Shown: positions 1 through 15,651, counted from the first letter of the stretch. The stretch: DNA of 64,000 nt from Leptospira ainazelensis (GCF_016918785.1 NZ_JAFFPT010000025.1:101001-165000), one strand, 5' to 3'. Notes: generated by a model from the sequence alone, not told the origin. Numbers and translations are program-made.

Positions 1-848
1 ACTGTACTCCTGAAACGTTAAAAAGAATTCGAGAGAATACTCTTCCTAAAGGGGATCTTTTCGGAGTTGCAAAAGCGAGCGGCCTTCTTGCTTCTAAAAA
101 AACATCCGATCTTATTCCCCATTGTCATCCTGTGAATATCGATTTTTTTGATCTTTCATTCGAACTCGTAGAAAGAGGAGTGAAGATTACCGCGACTGCG
201 AAGTCGATCGGTAAGACGGGAATCGAAATGGAAGTTCTAACGGGACTCAGTTTGGCGGCGCTGACGATCTATGATCTTCTCAAACCGATCGACAAACAAT
301 TGGAAATATCTTCCATTCGACTTTTGGAAAAAAAAGGCGGTAAGAGCGAAACTCAATTCTCAAAGTTTGCCGAAGGTTCTAAAGCCGCCATTTTGGTTTG
401 TTCGGATTCTACGTTTGCGGGTAAAAGAGAGGATAGTTCGGGAAAGGTCATCGAAAGTATATTAAAAGATTCAAATGTTCTAATTCACGAATATGCAATT
501 GTTCCCGACGAACCGGAAGAAATTCGTAAAAAGATCGAAGACTGGGTTATTGCGGGCGTCGACTTGATCGTAACGAGCGGAGGAACCGGTTTGGGTCCAA
601 GGGACAATACGACGGACACGGTTCGAGATCTTCTCGATCAGGAAATTCCAGGGATCGCCGAGACGATGCGTTCTTTTGGACAAGATAGAACTCCTTACGC
701 AATGCTTTCCCGTTCTTTAGCCGGAAGGATCAAAAAAACTCTGGTAGTTTGTTTACCTGGAAGTTCTAACGGGGCGAGAGAAAGTTTAAAGGCGATCTTT
801 CCTGCGATTTTTCACGCGAAGAAAATGATGAGAGGAGAAGGTCATTGA
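1..848 (+). CDS. moaCB: MoaC-MoaB fusion, molybdenum cofactor biosynthesis (5' partial)
   Basis: The reading frame is already open at base 3, so the start lies upstream of the window. The first part matches MoaC, the cyclic pyranopterin monophosphate synthase: it has the PHCHP motif near base 120 and the KTGIEMEVLTG signature. After a short linker (KKGGKSETQ) a MoaB/MogA domain follows, with GGTGLGPRDNTTDTV and LPGSSNGARESL, the molybdopterin-binding and adenylylation fold. One polypeptide would therefore carry two separate cofactor steps. The stop codon overlaps the TTG start of moeA (shared bases TTGA), so the two are translationally coupled. Domain identity is clear; the fused arrangement is read directly, with no frameshift between the halves. 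Confidence 0.93.
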   Translation, partial: CTPETLKRIRENTLPKGDLFGVAKASGLLASKKTSDLIPHCHPVNIDFFDLSFELVERGVKITATAKSIGKTGIEMEVLTGLSLAALTIYDLLKPIDKQLEISSIRLLEKKGGKSETQFSKFAEGSKAAILVCSDSTFAGKREDSSGKVIESILKDSNVLIHEYAIVPDEPEEIRKKIEDWVIAGVDLIVTSGGTGLGPRDNTTDTVRDLLDQEIPGIAETMRSFGQDRTPYAMLSRSLAGRIKKTLVVCLPGSSNGARESLKAIFPAIFHAKKMMRGEGH

Positions 849-2038
849 TTTCGATCGAGGAAGCGCTTTCTAAAATTCTTTCCGAAGTTTCCGTAACAAA
901 ACCGGAGTCCGTACCTCTCAAAGAAACGTTGGGAAGAATTCTCGCAGATAACGTTTACGCCGATCGGGACTACCCGCCTTTTCACCGTTCTACGATGGAC
1001 GGTTATGCGATCAAAAGCGAGGATTATGACTCTTCCAAGATTTATCGTTGTAAAAAAGAAATTTTTGCGGGTATGGAATCCGCTTTGGATCCGGACGAGG
1101 AAATCGTTAAAATTATGACCGGCGCTTCTGTACCCGAAGGTTTGGACGCAGTGATCAAAGTCGAGGATAGTCAAGAGTTAACCGATGAGAATTCGATCAC
1201 ACAAGTAAAATTTAATTCGGACAATATATTCCAATTTATGAATATATCTCTGCGAGGAGAGGATCTAAAAACGGGAGAACTCGTGATCGGTTCGGGAGCC
1301 AAAGTCGGAATTTCCGAAATTTCCTTGTTGGCTTCTCTCGGGATCGAAGCGGTTTCGGTATATTCGTTGCCGACTATTTCCATCATATCCACGGGAAACG
1401 AAGTGATTCCCGTGGGATCGGCGCCGCTTCCTTATCAGATCCGAGATTCTAATTCTTATTCTTTGATCGCCATTTTGAATCGTTACAAAATACACCCGAA
1501 ATCAATCGTTTTAGTTCCGGATGAAGAAACGAAAATTGAGGAAGCTCTCAAGCAGGGATTGGAGTCGGATATTCTTTTGTTATCCGGAGGTGTTTCTATG
1601 GGGAGTATGGATTTGATTCCTCCCATTTTAGAAAAACTCGGAGTAAAAAAAATATTTCACAAGGTCTCACTAAAACCGGGTAAGCCGATTTGGTTTGGAA
1701 AAAAAGGAAAGACAGCCGTATTCGGTCTCCCGGGAAATCCTTTTAGCGTTCAGGTCTGTGCGAGAATATTTTTAGATCCTTACATTCGCTCTTATTTAGG
1801 AATGCAGATCGCTAAACCGTTGAGATATTCTTTTTATGGAAAAAGAAAAAAGAAGAATGTTTTACCGGAATATTTTCCCGTGTTTTTGGAAACGAAAGAA
1901 AAAACCGGACTCTGCGCGAAGTCGTTTAACGGAAGCGGAGATATTCGCGCCGGGTTGTTCTCGGACGGAATCGCTTTACATCCGGGTGAACGATCGGAAA
2001 TTTCGGAAGGAGACGTTTTGGATTTTTATCCTTGGTAA
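845..2038 (+). CDS. moeA: Molybdopterin molybdenumtransferase MoeA
   Basis: This 397-residue protein inserts molybdate into adenylylated molybdopterin in the last step of cofactor synthesis. Family motifs are in order: PPFHRSTMDGYA (44-55), TGASVPEG (92-99), STGNEV (182-187), SGGVSMG (247-253) and GLPGNP (294-299), followed by the C-terminal beta domain. Length is normal for MoeA. The start is TTG at 845, overlapping the upstream stop, with a good GAGGAG ribosome site about 8 bases before it. It forms an operon with the MoaC-MoaB fusion, so three cofactor activities are encoded in two adjacent genes. The kinase gene downstream is convergent. Confidence 0.95.
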   Translation: MISIEEALSKILSEVSVTKPESVPLKETLGRILADNVYADRDYPPFHRSTMDGYAIKSEDYDSSKIYRCKKEIFAGMESALDPDEEIVKIMTGASVPEGLDAVIKVEDSQELTDENSITQVKFNSDNIFQFMNISLRGEDLKTGELVIGSGAKVGISEISLLASLGIEAVSVYSLPTISIISTGNEVIPVGSAPLPYQIRDSNSYSLIAILNRYKIHPKSIVLVPDEETKIEEALKQGLESDILLLSGGVSMGSMDLIPPILEKLGVKKIFHKVSLKPGKPIWFGKKGKTAVFGLPGNPFSVQVCARIFLDPYIRSYLGMQIAKPLRYSFYGKRKKKNVLPEYFPVFLETKEKTGLCAKSFNGSGDIRAGLFSDGIALHPGERSEISEGDVLDFYPW

Positions 2039-2078
2039 GAATCGGTTTTAAATTATGAATTTATTCTGCGTTTATAAA

Positions 2079-3878
2079 TTAAAACGTATAAGTAGTTTTG
2101 CCGCTAAGAAGTTTTTCTAGGAGTTCGGCGAGATCGTTCTTTCGAAAGGGTTTGCGTAGACTTGCTGAAAAACCGTATTCTTTCGGGGAAGAAATGACGG
2201 GATCTTCCGAATAACCGCTCGACGCGATTGCGATTACTTTAGGATCTATTTTTCGAATTTCTGAAATCGCCTTTTCACCACCCATTCCACCGGGAATCGT
2301 AAGATCGAAAATAAGAATATCGAAAGGTTTGGCGGAACTTTTCGCCTCTTGAAAGAGTTGAATCGCTTCGGTTCCGTTTTTTGCGGAGGTCGTCTGATAT
2401 CCCATCTTTTCCAACATATCCGAAAAAATTTCGATGATAAAATCCTCATCGTCCATAATGAGAACTTTTCCAAGTCCCTTATGCTGATTTGTTTCCTTTG
2501 GGGAAACCGATTTTATTTCGTTCTGAGAAACGGGTAAATAAATATGGAACGTACTTCCAACGCCTAACTCCGATTTAACTTCGATTCCTCCGTCGTGTTT
2601 CTGAACGATGGAATAAGAAGTCGCCAATCCTAAACCGGTTCCTCTTTGTTTTGTCGTAAAGAAAGGTTCGAAAATGCGGGGAAGTAGATCTTTTGGAATT
2701 CCGATTCCACTATCTTGAACCGAAATCTGGATGTAATTTCCTTCATTCAAACGAACCGAATTGTATTTGCCGAGATACGTATTTTTCGCTGAAACCAAAA
2801 TTGTACCGCCGAGCGGCATCGATTGAATCGAGTTGATGATTATGTTTTCAACAACCTGATGGATTTGATTTTCGTCAAAGTCGCAAAGCCCGATGTTTTC
2901 TTCGATTTCAAAGTGACAGGACACGTTTGAACCGCTCAAAGAAAACAATACACAGTCATTTAGGATCGGAGCTAACGATCCCGTTTTACGAATCGGTTTT
3001 CCTCCTTTTGCAAACGTGAGTAGCTGTTGGGTTAAATCCTTTGCTCTATTAAAAACGGTGATCGCTTTGTCCAGATATCTGACATTCGATTCACCGGCCG
3101 CGGCTTTTTCGCGGGCAAGATCTATGTAACCGAAAATTCCTCCTAAAAGATTATTAAAATCGTGCGCGATTCCACCGGCTAAAACTCCGAGACTTTCTAA
3201 TTTTTGAGCGTGTAACAAACGTCTTTCGAGTTCGAGTCGATCCGACTCCGCTCTTTTACGATCCGTAATGTCGGTCCCGATGCTGATAGTTCCTATGATA
3301 TGATTGTTACTATCTTGAAGAATTGTGTTGTCCCACTGGATTAATTTTTTCTCACCGCTTCTGGTTCGTAGATAATTTTCATAATGAAGCGGGAGCGTGT
3401 TTGTTCGAATTGCTTCTTTGAAAATGGAGAGAACTTGTTCTCGTTCTTCGGGAAGCAGAAAGTAATCGAACCAATTGTTTCCGATAATTTCTTCTCGTTT
3501 CCAACCGGTAAGATTCAGAAGATATTCGTTACAAAAAGTGATCATACCTTCCGAATCCAAACCCAAACCGATCAGATTGATATTTTCTAAGGTTACACGA
3601 AATCTTCGCTCGGATTCGATTAGGGCGGTCTCCGCGAGTTTTTGTTCATCGGATTCTTTTTTGAGAAGAAGAAAATAACGATTGAGAATGATCAATAAGA
3701 GTAAGGTCGTAATTCCGACAAATCCCCAACCTTTGTATGTTTGTAAAGTGGTAAGAATAAAAGGATCGAATGAAAGCAAACTGATGAATTGATCGGAAAA
3801 AAAAATCCAGGCAGATGCAAGTATGAGATAAAAAAGAGAAACTCTCGCAGGCGCAGATATCGAGGAAAATTTAATCAT
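2079..3878 (-). CDS. Membrane hybrid histidine kinase (PAS-HisKA-HATPase-REC)
   Basis: A 599-residue sensor kinase. Two hydrophobic segments (about 13-35 and 51-72) enclose only a very short loop, so there is no large periplasmic sensor. A PAS domain spans about 90-208, then HisKA with phospho-acceptor His239 in GGIAHDFNN, then an HATPase domain (N box near 344-350, DSGIG 389-393, GTGLGLA 413-419). A receiver domain closes the protein (about 470-592) with likely phospho-acceptor Asp525 and the conserved Lys576. The terminal receiver suggests phosphorelay or self-damping. The ligand is not inferable. No cognate regulator lies beside it. It resembles the kinases near 32-36 kb in this window but is not adjacent to them. 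Confidence 0.92.
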   Translation of the reverse strand: MIKFSSISAPARVSLFYLILASAWIFFSDQFISLLSFDPFILTTLQTYKGWGFVGITTLLLLIILNRYFLLLKKESDEQKLAETALIESERRFRVTLENINLIGLGLDSEGMITFCNEYLLNLTGWKREEIIGNNWFDYFLLPEEREQVLSIFKEAIRTNTLPLHYENYLRTRSGEKKLIQWDNTILQDSNNHIIGTISIGTDITDRKRAESDRLELERRLLHAQKLESLGVLAGGIAHDFNNLLGGIFGYIDLAREKAAAGESNVRYLDKAITVFNRAKDLTQQLLTFAKGGKPIRKTGSLAPILNDCVLFSLSGSNVSCHFEIEENIGLCDFDENQIHQVVENIIINSIQSMPLGGTILVSAKNTYLGKYNSVRLNEGNYIQISVQDSGIGIPKDLLPRIFEPFFTTKQRGTGLGLATSYSIVQKHDGGIEVKSELGVGSTFHIYLPVSQNEIKSVSPKETNQHKGLGKVLIMDDEDFIIEIFSDMLEKMGYQTTSAKNGTEAIQLFQEAKSSAKPFDILIFDLTIPGGMGGEKAISEIRKIDPKVIAIASSGYSEDPVISSPKEYGFSASLRKPFRKNDLAELLEKLLSGKTTYTF

Positions 3879-3959
3879 AAATGGTTAGTTATAAAACGAT
3901 ACGATTTCTTGTGGAAACGGGAATCTTAATTTAATTTCGACGATTTTATTTTTGAGATT

Positions 3960-4265
3960 TCAGGGAAGTCTTTTATCGACTTTACGAATTCTAAAATGAA
4001 AAGCTCCTGGGTCGAATAACCCTTTGTACGTAGTCCCTGGATTCAAAGAACCGTAAAGATTTTTGTTGTCGAAGCGCGAGACCGGGATACTTTTCCCTTT
4101 TTTTTGAGGATGCGGGATAAAAAGAGCCGAAGGAAAAAAATTATTTAATCCTTCTAAGCCGAGCTTTCGTATCGGATCGAAAATGATCTTGTAATGCGCT
4201 CTCGGTTTTCTAAGATCGTGGCCTAATGATTTCTCTATTTCGCTGGATTCTACCTGCAAAAACAA
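3960..4265 (-). CDS. Possible small hypothetical protein or gene remnant
   Basis: An open frame of about 101 residues lies in the gap upstream of the divergent transporter and overlaps its start by about 40 bases. The residues look protein-like ([37 protein letters not shown]) and lack the Ser/Arg/Phe bias of most antisense frames here. The only start available is TTG at 4265, inside the transporter gene, and I see no ribosome site. It could be a real small protein with a downstream start, or the C-terminal remnant of a lost gene. I do not recognise a family. Confidence 0.3.
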   Translation of the reverse strand: MFLQVESSEIEKSLGHDLRKPRAHYKIIFDPIRKLGLEGLNNFFPSALFIPHPQKKGKSIPVSRFDNKNLYGSLNPGTTYKGLFDPGAFHFRIRKVDKRLP

Positions 4266-5557
4266 AACCCCTTTTATCTCCCGAAACGATTGAAAAAAAG
4301 TATCCGCTTTTTCGCTGGAGAATCTTAGAAGCTACATTTATCGGTTATGCCGTTTTCTATTTGGTCCGGAATAATTTTCCGGTTGTATCCAAGGAAATGG
4401 GGGAGGCGCTTCATTATAGTCAGGAACAAATTACTAATATTCTCGCCGTGACTGCGATTACTTACGGAATCGGAAAGTTTATCATGGGCGCGCTATCGGA
4501 CCGCAGTAATCCACGATTTTTTATGCCTCTGGGTTTGATTTTAACCGCAGTCTGCAATTTATTTTTCGGCGCGTCGAGCGATTACGAAACTCACTTTTAT
4601 CTTTGGACACTGAATGGATTTGTTCAAGGAATGGGCTGGCCTCCCTGCGGAAGATCGCTCGGGCATTGGTTTGGCGTAACGGAAAGAGGATCCAAGTTTG
4701 CGATTTGGAATATTGCACATAACGTTGGAGGCGGTTTAGTCGGAGTGGTCGCGGCGTACAGCGCTTCTTGGTGGGGATGGAGAAACGCATTTTATATTCC
4801 GGCTTTGATGGCAATTGTCACTGCAATTTATCTTCTTTTTCGTTTAGTGGACACTCCGCAGTCGGTGGGTCTTCCGTCTATCGAAGAATTCCAAGAAGAT
4901 CCCGAAAAGGAATTAAGAATCCCAGTCGCAGATCAGGAACGAGAGCTTACTTTTAAGGAAATTTTCGTTCAATCTATATTCAAAAATTATTATATATGGA
5001 CCTTTGCTTTCGCTAATTTTTTCGTTTACGTTGTTCGTTACAGTCTCACCGATATCGGACCAACCTATCTCAAATTCGCAAAGGGGGCGACGTTGGAAAA
5101 AGGGGGCGTAAGTACTCTTATTTACGAATTTGCGGGAATCGGATCCACTTTACTTGTCGGTTGGGGATCGGATAAACTCGGAGGTAAAAGAGGAATGGTC
5201 AGCTTTTTTTGTATGGTCCCAATCCTCTTTGCTTTGACCGGATTGCTCTTTACTCCTCCAGGACATCTCTGGTTGGATTTAACGTTATTCGGAATTGTCG
5301 GCTTTTTTATTTATCCCCCCGTTATGCTCCTAGGAGTTGCCGGTCTCGATTTTACTTCAAAAAAAGCGGTCGGAGCTGCTGCGGGTTTTATCGGATTATT
5401 CGGATATCTTGGTAGGACGTTTCTTTCCAAGGGGGTGGGATGGATGAGTAAACAACAAGGATTTCACTGGGAACAATCCTTATACTTGGTTATCGGATCG
5501 ACTTTGATTGCACTTGCCCTTCTGGCGATTACCTGGAGTTGGAAGCCGAAAGCTTAA
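4226..5557 (+). CDS. Major facilitator of the organophosphate:phosphate antiporter type (GlpT-like)
   Basis: A 443-residue inner-membrane transporter with about twelve hydrophobic segments. The N-terminal signature ([14 protein letters not shown], then an MFS loop motif near [17 protein letters not shown]) and the [15 protein letters not shown] segment are typical of the GlpT/UhpT/PgtP family, which exchanges organic phosphates such as glycerol-3-phosphate for phosphate. The exact substrate cannot be fixed from sequence. ATG 4226 is the first in-frame start that leaves the whole first membrane segment; its ribosome site is weak. A glycerophosphodiester phosphodiesterase lies about 34 kb downstream, which would fit glycerol-3-phosphate use, but the two are not linked. 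Confidence 0.88.
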   Translation: MISLFRWILPAKTKPLLSPETIEKKYPLFRWRILEATFIGYAVFYLVRNNFPVVSKEMGEALHYSQEQITNILAVTAITYGIGKFIMGALSDRSNPRFFMPLGLILTAVCNLFFGASSDYETHFYLWTLNGFVQGMGWPPCGRSLGHWFGVTERGSKFAIWNIAHNVGGGLVGVVAAYSASWWGWRNAFYIPALMAIVTAIYLLFRLVDTPQSVGLPSIEEFQEDPEKELRIPVADQERELTFKEIFVQSIFKNYYIWTFAFANFFVYVVRYSLTDIGPTYLKFAKGATLEKGGVSTLIYEFAGIGSTLLVGWGSDKLGGKRGMVSFFCMVPILFALTGLLFTPPGHLWLDLTLFGIVGFFIYPPVMLLGVAGLDFTSKKAVGAAAGFIGLFGYLGRTFLSKGVGWMSKQQGFHWEQSLYLVIGSTLIALALLAITWSWKPKA

Positions 5558-5589
5558 GAAATTTCTACGGGATCGTTTAAGGTAGAAGA

Positions 5590-6906
5590 TCACTGTTCGA
5601 CACAAAGTACGTTCGCAGAAGATCCCAATGAATCACAGCTTGAAGCGAAGTAATCGATTGCAGCCGAATTGACGCTTCCCGCCCAGCCCGTCATTCCTTC
5701 AGCCAAACTACTAGAGCTCGTCCAATTGGAGCAGTTTTGCGAAGAGAGGAGAGCCCAAGTATTATCAAAACCGGTCGCGTAACCGCAGGCGGTGCTACCC
5801 ATCGGACAAGCGAACGAAGAAGTTACTCCGGCGTTCGCACTCACTTTGTTTGTCCATGAGATTGGAAGAATCGAAGCGCTGTTAGACGAGGCAATAATTG
5901 TTGTATTGTCGGTTCTATAATAAGTATGAAGAGGTTTGAGAGGCCAGTCGCTAGTCGGTGTGGGAAGAGGTTTTCTCGTGGTAGTTCCCAACAACGCGAT
6001 AACCGTTCCGGAAAGGCCTCCGGGTTTATTATTGGTGCAGAGGGTATCGGCTCCCGATTTTCCTCCGAGATTTCCAGTACCACCGTTTCCTGCGTTTACC
6101 ATATACATTCTTTTATCATTGTCCGAAATTGTCACGCTGGACGTCGTTGATACGTTAGTCGCGCTTCCAATCGACTGAGAAACCCTCGCGGTTATGACCT
6201 CGCTTTCGTCGGTAAAATCGGGAGTTCCCGTTTCATTCGTCCCGCTTACGATTCGATTTACGGTCGTTGTCCCCAATAAAGTCGGAAAAGCGGCATTTAG
6301 ACTCAAATTCGAGGGGAAATTCGGATAAGCAACGGTTACGGTGCTCGACGGATTTGCAGCGGGAGGATGAGAAAGTTTCAGCGTAAAGTTAGTGGAAGCG
6401 TTGGTCGTACCTTCGACCACGGTAAGAGTGGAGGTGATAATGACGGAATAACAGTAGACGTCGATATCAACCACATTCGCCGAAACCGTACCGATATTGT
6501 TGTAAAGATTGCAGGAGAGATCGTTCGGAAATCCTGTAATGGAAACGTTATAAGAAGCTCCACCATTTAGAGAGGAGGAGAATTGATAGGCTCCGGCTCC
6601 TCCGGAGATTCCCGGGGAGGAAGAAAGAATGGTAACAGTATCGCTTCCATTCGTTAAGGTAAGGCTTCCGCTTACGAGGCCGGAAACATTTCCTCCAAAA
6701 GTGAACGTTGGGTTTGTCGAGGTTCCTGCGGAACCGCCGGCGCCCGAACTCTGCTGTGAACTTACCGGGGCGTTTACTACCTCCGTCGCGGCCACTTGTA
6801 AAACGGATCCTAAACCCTTCGAAGCATCGAATTGCATCTTATCGGCTTCAGCGCATTGAACCAGAAATGCCAAAAAAATGATCGTAAGAAGGGTAAGTTT
6901 TCGCAT
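5590..6906 (-). CDS. DUF1554 lipoprotein with Calx-beta-like segment
   Basis: The protein begins with a lipoprotein signal (MRKLTLLTIIFLAFLVQC; Cys18 is the likely lipidated residue). ATG 6906 is preferred over the in-frame ATG 18 bases upstream because a GAGG site sits at proper distance. A Ser/Gly/Thr-rich region follows, then a repeat-like beta region with VVEGTTNAS, TVTVAYPNF and a closing SVTISDNDK, which resembles a Calx-beta domain. The last roughly 170 residues (from RMYMVNAGNGGTGNLGG) match DUF1554, the domain shared with Leptospira Len endostatin-like surface proteins that bind host matrix and complement regulators. Surface exposure and host binding are inference. The C-terminal domain is rich in Cys, with possible disulfides. 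Confidence 0.85.
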   Translation of the reverse strand: MRKLTLLTIIFLAFLVQCAEADKMQFDASKGLGSVLQVAATEVVNAPVSSQQSSGAGGSAGTSTNPTFTFGGNVSGLVSGSLTLTNGSDTVTILSSSPGISGGAGAYQFSSSLNGGASYNVSITGFPNDLSCNLYNNIGTVSANVVDIDVYCYSVIITSTLTVVEGTTNASTNFTLKLSHPPAANPSSTVTVAYPNFPSNLSLNAAFPTLLGTTTVNRIVSGTNETGTPDFTDESEVITARVSQSIGSATNVSTTSSVTISDNDKRMYMVNAGNGGTGNLGGKSGADTLCTNNKPGGLSGTVIALLGTTTRKPLPTPTSDWPLKPLHTYYRTDNTTIIASSNSASILPISWTNKVSANAGVTSSFACPMGSTACGYATGFDNTWALLSSQNCSNWTSSSSLAEGMTGWAGSVNSAAIDYFASSCDSLGSSANVLCVEQ

Positions 6907-7183
6907 AAAATTGGCCTCATTCAAGATAACTCTTGAGAGAAAATTTATTTACCAAAAAATCCTTTTTTATAAGAAAAAATTACCATTTTATTTTTATGGG
7001 AATTTGCGCTCTCACACGGAATCCCTTCTCTCTTTCCTCTGGATTTGAAAAATGCAGAATTTTTCGCCCTCTTTGAAGTGGATGGCCTCTTTTAAGTTCT
7101 TGGATTCTCTATTTTGGAAAATCGTAACAAGGTCTTGAGAATTTTACACTTGCCTTCCTCAAAACCGTGAAATAGCGTTCTGT

Positions 7184-7721
<538 letters not shown>

Positions 7722-7784
7722 GATTTGGATTTTTTTCAAATACGTTTTGGAAGAAAATCCGGACTAAAGATCATTCTACTTTTT

Positions 7785-8687
7785 TCAAACTTGACCGGGA
7801 AAATCTCCCGGTTTGGTTCTCCATCTTCTGTGAACCCAAAAATATTGTTCCGGAAAAAGTTTTACTTCTTCTTCTAATGCCTTTGTCCAAACCTCCGTGT
7901 AATGCCGGATTGCGGTTTCACGATCTGCAAAGGCCTTCTTGTCGACAAAACCCAAGTCTTTGATCCGAACGATCACCTTTCCTTTTTCTCCGCAGAGAAC
8001 CGAATAGAGCAACATTTTTGCGCCTGTAAGATACGCCATCAGCGCCGGACCTTGATACGTGGAAGCAGGACGATTGAAGAAGTTTACAAAGATCCCAACC
8101 TTTCCCGCGTTCTGATCGGAACCGAATCCCATCCAATAACCTTGTTTGAGCATCTTTGCGACTTGGCTGGATTCTTCCGTAGAAACGAGTTTGATTCCGT
8201 TCTTAGTTCTAAGTTTATAAATCAATCTATCCACGTAAGGATTTCTAACTTTCTTATAAATCCCTGCTCCTTTCATCCGGATTCCCATAAACTGAACGAG
8301 AATTTCCCAGGTTCCAAAATGTCCGGAAATAAGAACGACTCCGATTCCTTCTTCCTTTGTCTTTCTTTCGATCTCTAAAGATTCTTTATCATATACAAGA
8401 TAACGATCCATCCATTTTTGATTGAGCCTTGGTGCATAAAGAGTTCCTGCGACTAAGTTTCCGATATGGAGAATACTCTTCCAGACGAGTTCTTTCTTTT
8501 GGGCCTCGGTATACTCAGGAAATGCGTAAGATATATTTTCGTAGGCGATTTTTCTGTGCTTTCTGGCTAAAGGATAAAGAAGAATGACCAAAAATCTTCC
8601 GAACAATAAACAAAGACGATACGGTAAAATGCGAAAGGGAAGATAGAATAGATAAACAAAGAGGAATGAAGGAATGTAACGAATCAA
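7785..8687 (-). CDS. LpxL/HtrB-type lipid A acyltransferase
   Basis: A 300-residue membrane-anchored acyltransferase of the LpxL/LpxM family, which adds secondary acyl chains to lipid A precursors at the inner membrane. The N-terminal hydrophobic stretch (about 5-40) is the anchor. The catalytic HX4E motif is GHFGTWE (His123, Glu128), followed by [10 protein letters not shown] and the C-terminal signature WVHRRWRT. Length is normal. The start appears to be TTG at 8687; no ATG fits, and the ribosome site is poor. It is transcribed divergently from queE and convergent with ppa. The acyl donor and position cannot be inferred. Confidence 0.9.
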   Translation of the reverse strand: MIRYIPSFLFVYLFYLPFRILPYRLCLLFGRFLVILLYPLARKHRKIAYENISYAFPEYTEAQKKELVWKSILHIGNLVAGTLYAPRLNQKWMDRYLVYDKESLEIERKTKEEGIGVVLISGHFGTWEILVQFMGIRMKGAGIYKKVRNPYVDRLIYKLRTKNGIKLVSTEESSQVAKMLKQGYWMGFGSDQNAGKVGIFVNFFNRPASTYQGPALMAYLTGAKMLLYSVLCGEKGKVIVRIKDLGFVDKKAFADRETAIRHYTEVWTKALEEEVKLFPEQYFWVHRRWRTKPGDFPGQV

Positions 8688-9029
8688 GGGCGCCCCGTTA
8701 ATTGTTTTTAATTACAAAGGGACCGATTTCGGCCCGGATTGACAAGCAAAAGAACTAGCTCTTTTTTTGACTTCATTGAGAATTCAAACTAAGAAAAATA
8801 AAACAACGTTTTCTTTAAAATCTCTTATAAGAATCTTGCTTCTTTTTTCAATTTGAAATATTCTTTTTGTCAACACGAAGTTTTGAATTCGAAAAAAATC
8901 CACTTTGTCCAAATGGAAGCTCCGAGAGTTGACCGCAAAGGGTAGGTTGGAAATTCTGGAATTAGCCTTTCCAATTTTTTTGTGAACACAAAGCTTACAA
9001 AAAGAAAAATCTTGTACTCATAAGAACCC
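8688..9029. other. Divergent intergenic region between the acyltransferase and queE
   Basis: A 342-base A+T-rich region between two divergent genes. It must hold both promoters. A TTGACA box occurs near 8739 on the plus strand, but I could not pair it with a convincing -10 box. I see no repeat, RNA fold or small gene in it. Confidence 0.4.
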
Positions 9030-9743
9030 ATGGACAACCTGAAAACCTCCGTACACGAAATCTATCTTTCTCTTTCGGGAGAAGGAATTTCAACGGGATT
9101 ACCGACCGTCTTTGTTCGAATGGCGGGATGTTCTTTGCGATGCGGAATGGCAGCGGGAAGAAAATTATGGTGTGATACTCCTTATGCCCTTTCTCCGAAT
9201 GCAGGCGAAGAGTTGGATCTGGAACAAGTTCTGAAACAAATTCGAGAACTGAGTCCGGTGGATACGCAGATTCTCCTTACCGGCGGAGAGCCCTTAGAAG
9301 GAAGAAACCGCGATTTCAGCGTCGCATTCGGAAACGCAATTTTTAGAACACGAAATCAATCGGGTTCTTATCCCAGACCAAGAGTGGAAACAAACGGAGC
9401 CGAATCCATTGAAGGATTGGATTCATTCGTATTTACCTTGGACTATAAACTTCCCGGTTCCGGTATGGAAGATCGGATGCTTTTGAAAAATTTAGAAATA
9501 TATAAAGATAGAAAAAACGATTTGGATGAAATTAAGTTTGTGATTCGAGATAGAATGGATTTTGACAGATGTGTCGAAGTGATTCAAGAGTTTCGTTTAT
9601 TCGGGAATCTTTTGGTTTCTCCAGTACAAGGAGAGTTATCTCCCGAAGTTCTTTCAGAATGGATCAAGTCTTCACTTGGTTCCGGTCTTCGTCTTTCTCT
9701 GCAAACCCATAAATACATTTGGGGCGATCAAAGGGGAGTTTAG
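9030..9743 (+). CDS. queE: 7-carboxy-7-deazaguanine synthase QueE (radical SAM), variant cluster motif
   Basis: A 237-residue radical SAM enzyme that contracts carboxytetrahydropterin to the 7-deazaguanine ring in queuosine (preQ0) synthesis. QueE features are present: an N-terminal [17 protein letters not shown] motif, [15 protein letters not shown] and the SAM-binding GGEP (85-88). The iron-sulfur cysteines are Cys34, Cys38 and Cys48, so the spacing is CX3CX9C instead of the usual CX3CX2C, with about seven extra residues (GMAAGRKLW region). The frame through this stretch is clean. ATG 9030 is well supported. The next gene starts at the base after its stop, so the two are co-transcribed. Confidence 0.9.
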   Translation: MDNLKTSVHEIYLSLSGEGISTGLPTVFVRMAGCSLRCGMAAGRKLWCDTPYALSPNAGEELDLEQVLKQIRELSPVDTQILLTGGEPLEGRNRDFSVAFGNAIFRTRNQSGSYPRPRVETNGAESIEGLDSFVFTLDYKLPGSGMEDRMLLKNLEIYKDRKNDLDEIKFVIRDRMDFDRCVEVIQEFRLFGNLLVSPVQGELSPEVLSEWIKSSLGSGLRLSLQTHKYIWGDQRGV

Positions 9744-12584
<2,841 letters not shown>

Positions 12585-12662
12585 AGCCGACCCTTTTCCT
12601 GCTCGACATCCGATTTTGGTCGAGGTTTCTGGACCTTAACAATTGGAACGGAGCCTGACGAC

Positions 12663-15071
<2,409 letters not shown>

Positions 15072-15073
15072 AG

Positions 15074-15643
15074 ATGAAAATCCACGAGACCGCATTCATT
15101 CATCCGCAGGCGACTGCGATCGGTTTGGTCGAGATGGGAGCTTTTGCTTCTCTTTGGCCGGGCGCCGTTGCGAGAGCCGATATGAATCATATCGTTCTCG
15201 GAGAAGGCGTGAATATCCAAGACAACACGACATTGCATACGGATTCGAGCAGAGGAATTTTGATCGGCGATTATACGTTAGTCGGTCATAATGCGATGCT
15301 TCACGGCTGTACGATCGGGAAAGGTTGTCTTATCGGCATCGGTAGCATTGTGTTAGACGGGGCGGAGATCGGAGACGGTTCTATGATCATGGCGGGTTGT
15401 ATGGTCCGCGGTGGAAAAAAAATTCCGCCGGGTGCGATGGTAATTCAGAAAGACGGCGAATTAAAAATTTTCGAAGGAAAGGCAAAACCGATCCATACGG
15501 TTGCGGGTTGTTTGGAATACATCGCTCTTTCAAAACGTTTTAGAGACGGGATTTTCGGTCCTTTTTCCGAGGAAGAGGAACTCGAGTTTCAGAATCAGGC
15601 GAAAGTGATTTTAGAGAGAATGGGAATTCCTTTTAAGGGATGA
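15074..15643 (+). CDS. Gamma-carbonic-anhydrase-like hexapeptide-repeat protein
   Basis: A 189-residue left-handed beta-helix protein of the gamma-carbonic anhydrase/PaaY/YrdA family. Hexapeptide repeats run through about 10-130. Candidate zinc ligands are His55 (NTTLHTD), His72 and His77 (GHNAMLHGC), which match the family pattern. The usual catalytic environment is only partly recognisable (WPGAVARADMN), so activity as a carbonic anhydrase is uncertain. It follows pheT by 2 bases and should be translated from the same message. The functional link to pheT is not evident. Confidence 0.88.
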   Translation: MKIHETAFIHPQATAIGLVEMGAFASLWPGAVARADMNHIVLGEGVNIQDNTTLHTDSSRGILIGDYTLVGHNAMLHGCTIGKGCLIGIGSIVLDGAEIGDGSMIMAGCMVRGGKKIPPGAMVIQKDGELKIFEGKAKPIHTVAGCLEYIALSKRFRDGIFGPFSEEEELEFQNQAKVILERMGIPFKG

Positions 15644-15651
15644 TTTTTTTG

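Noticed and set aside
7902..8378. A 158-codon plus-strand open frame inside the acyltransferase gene
   Set aside because: Antisense to an intact LpxL-type gene that has its full catalytic motif.
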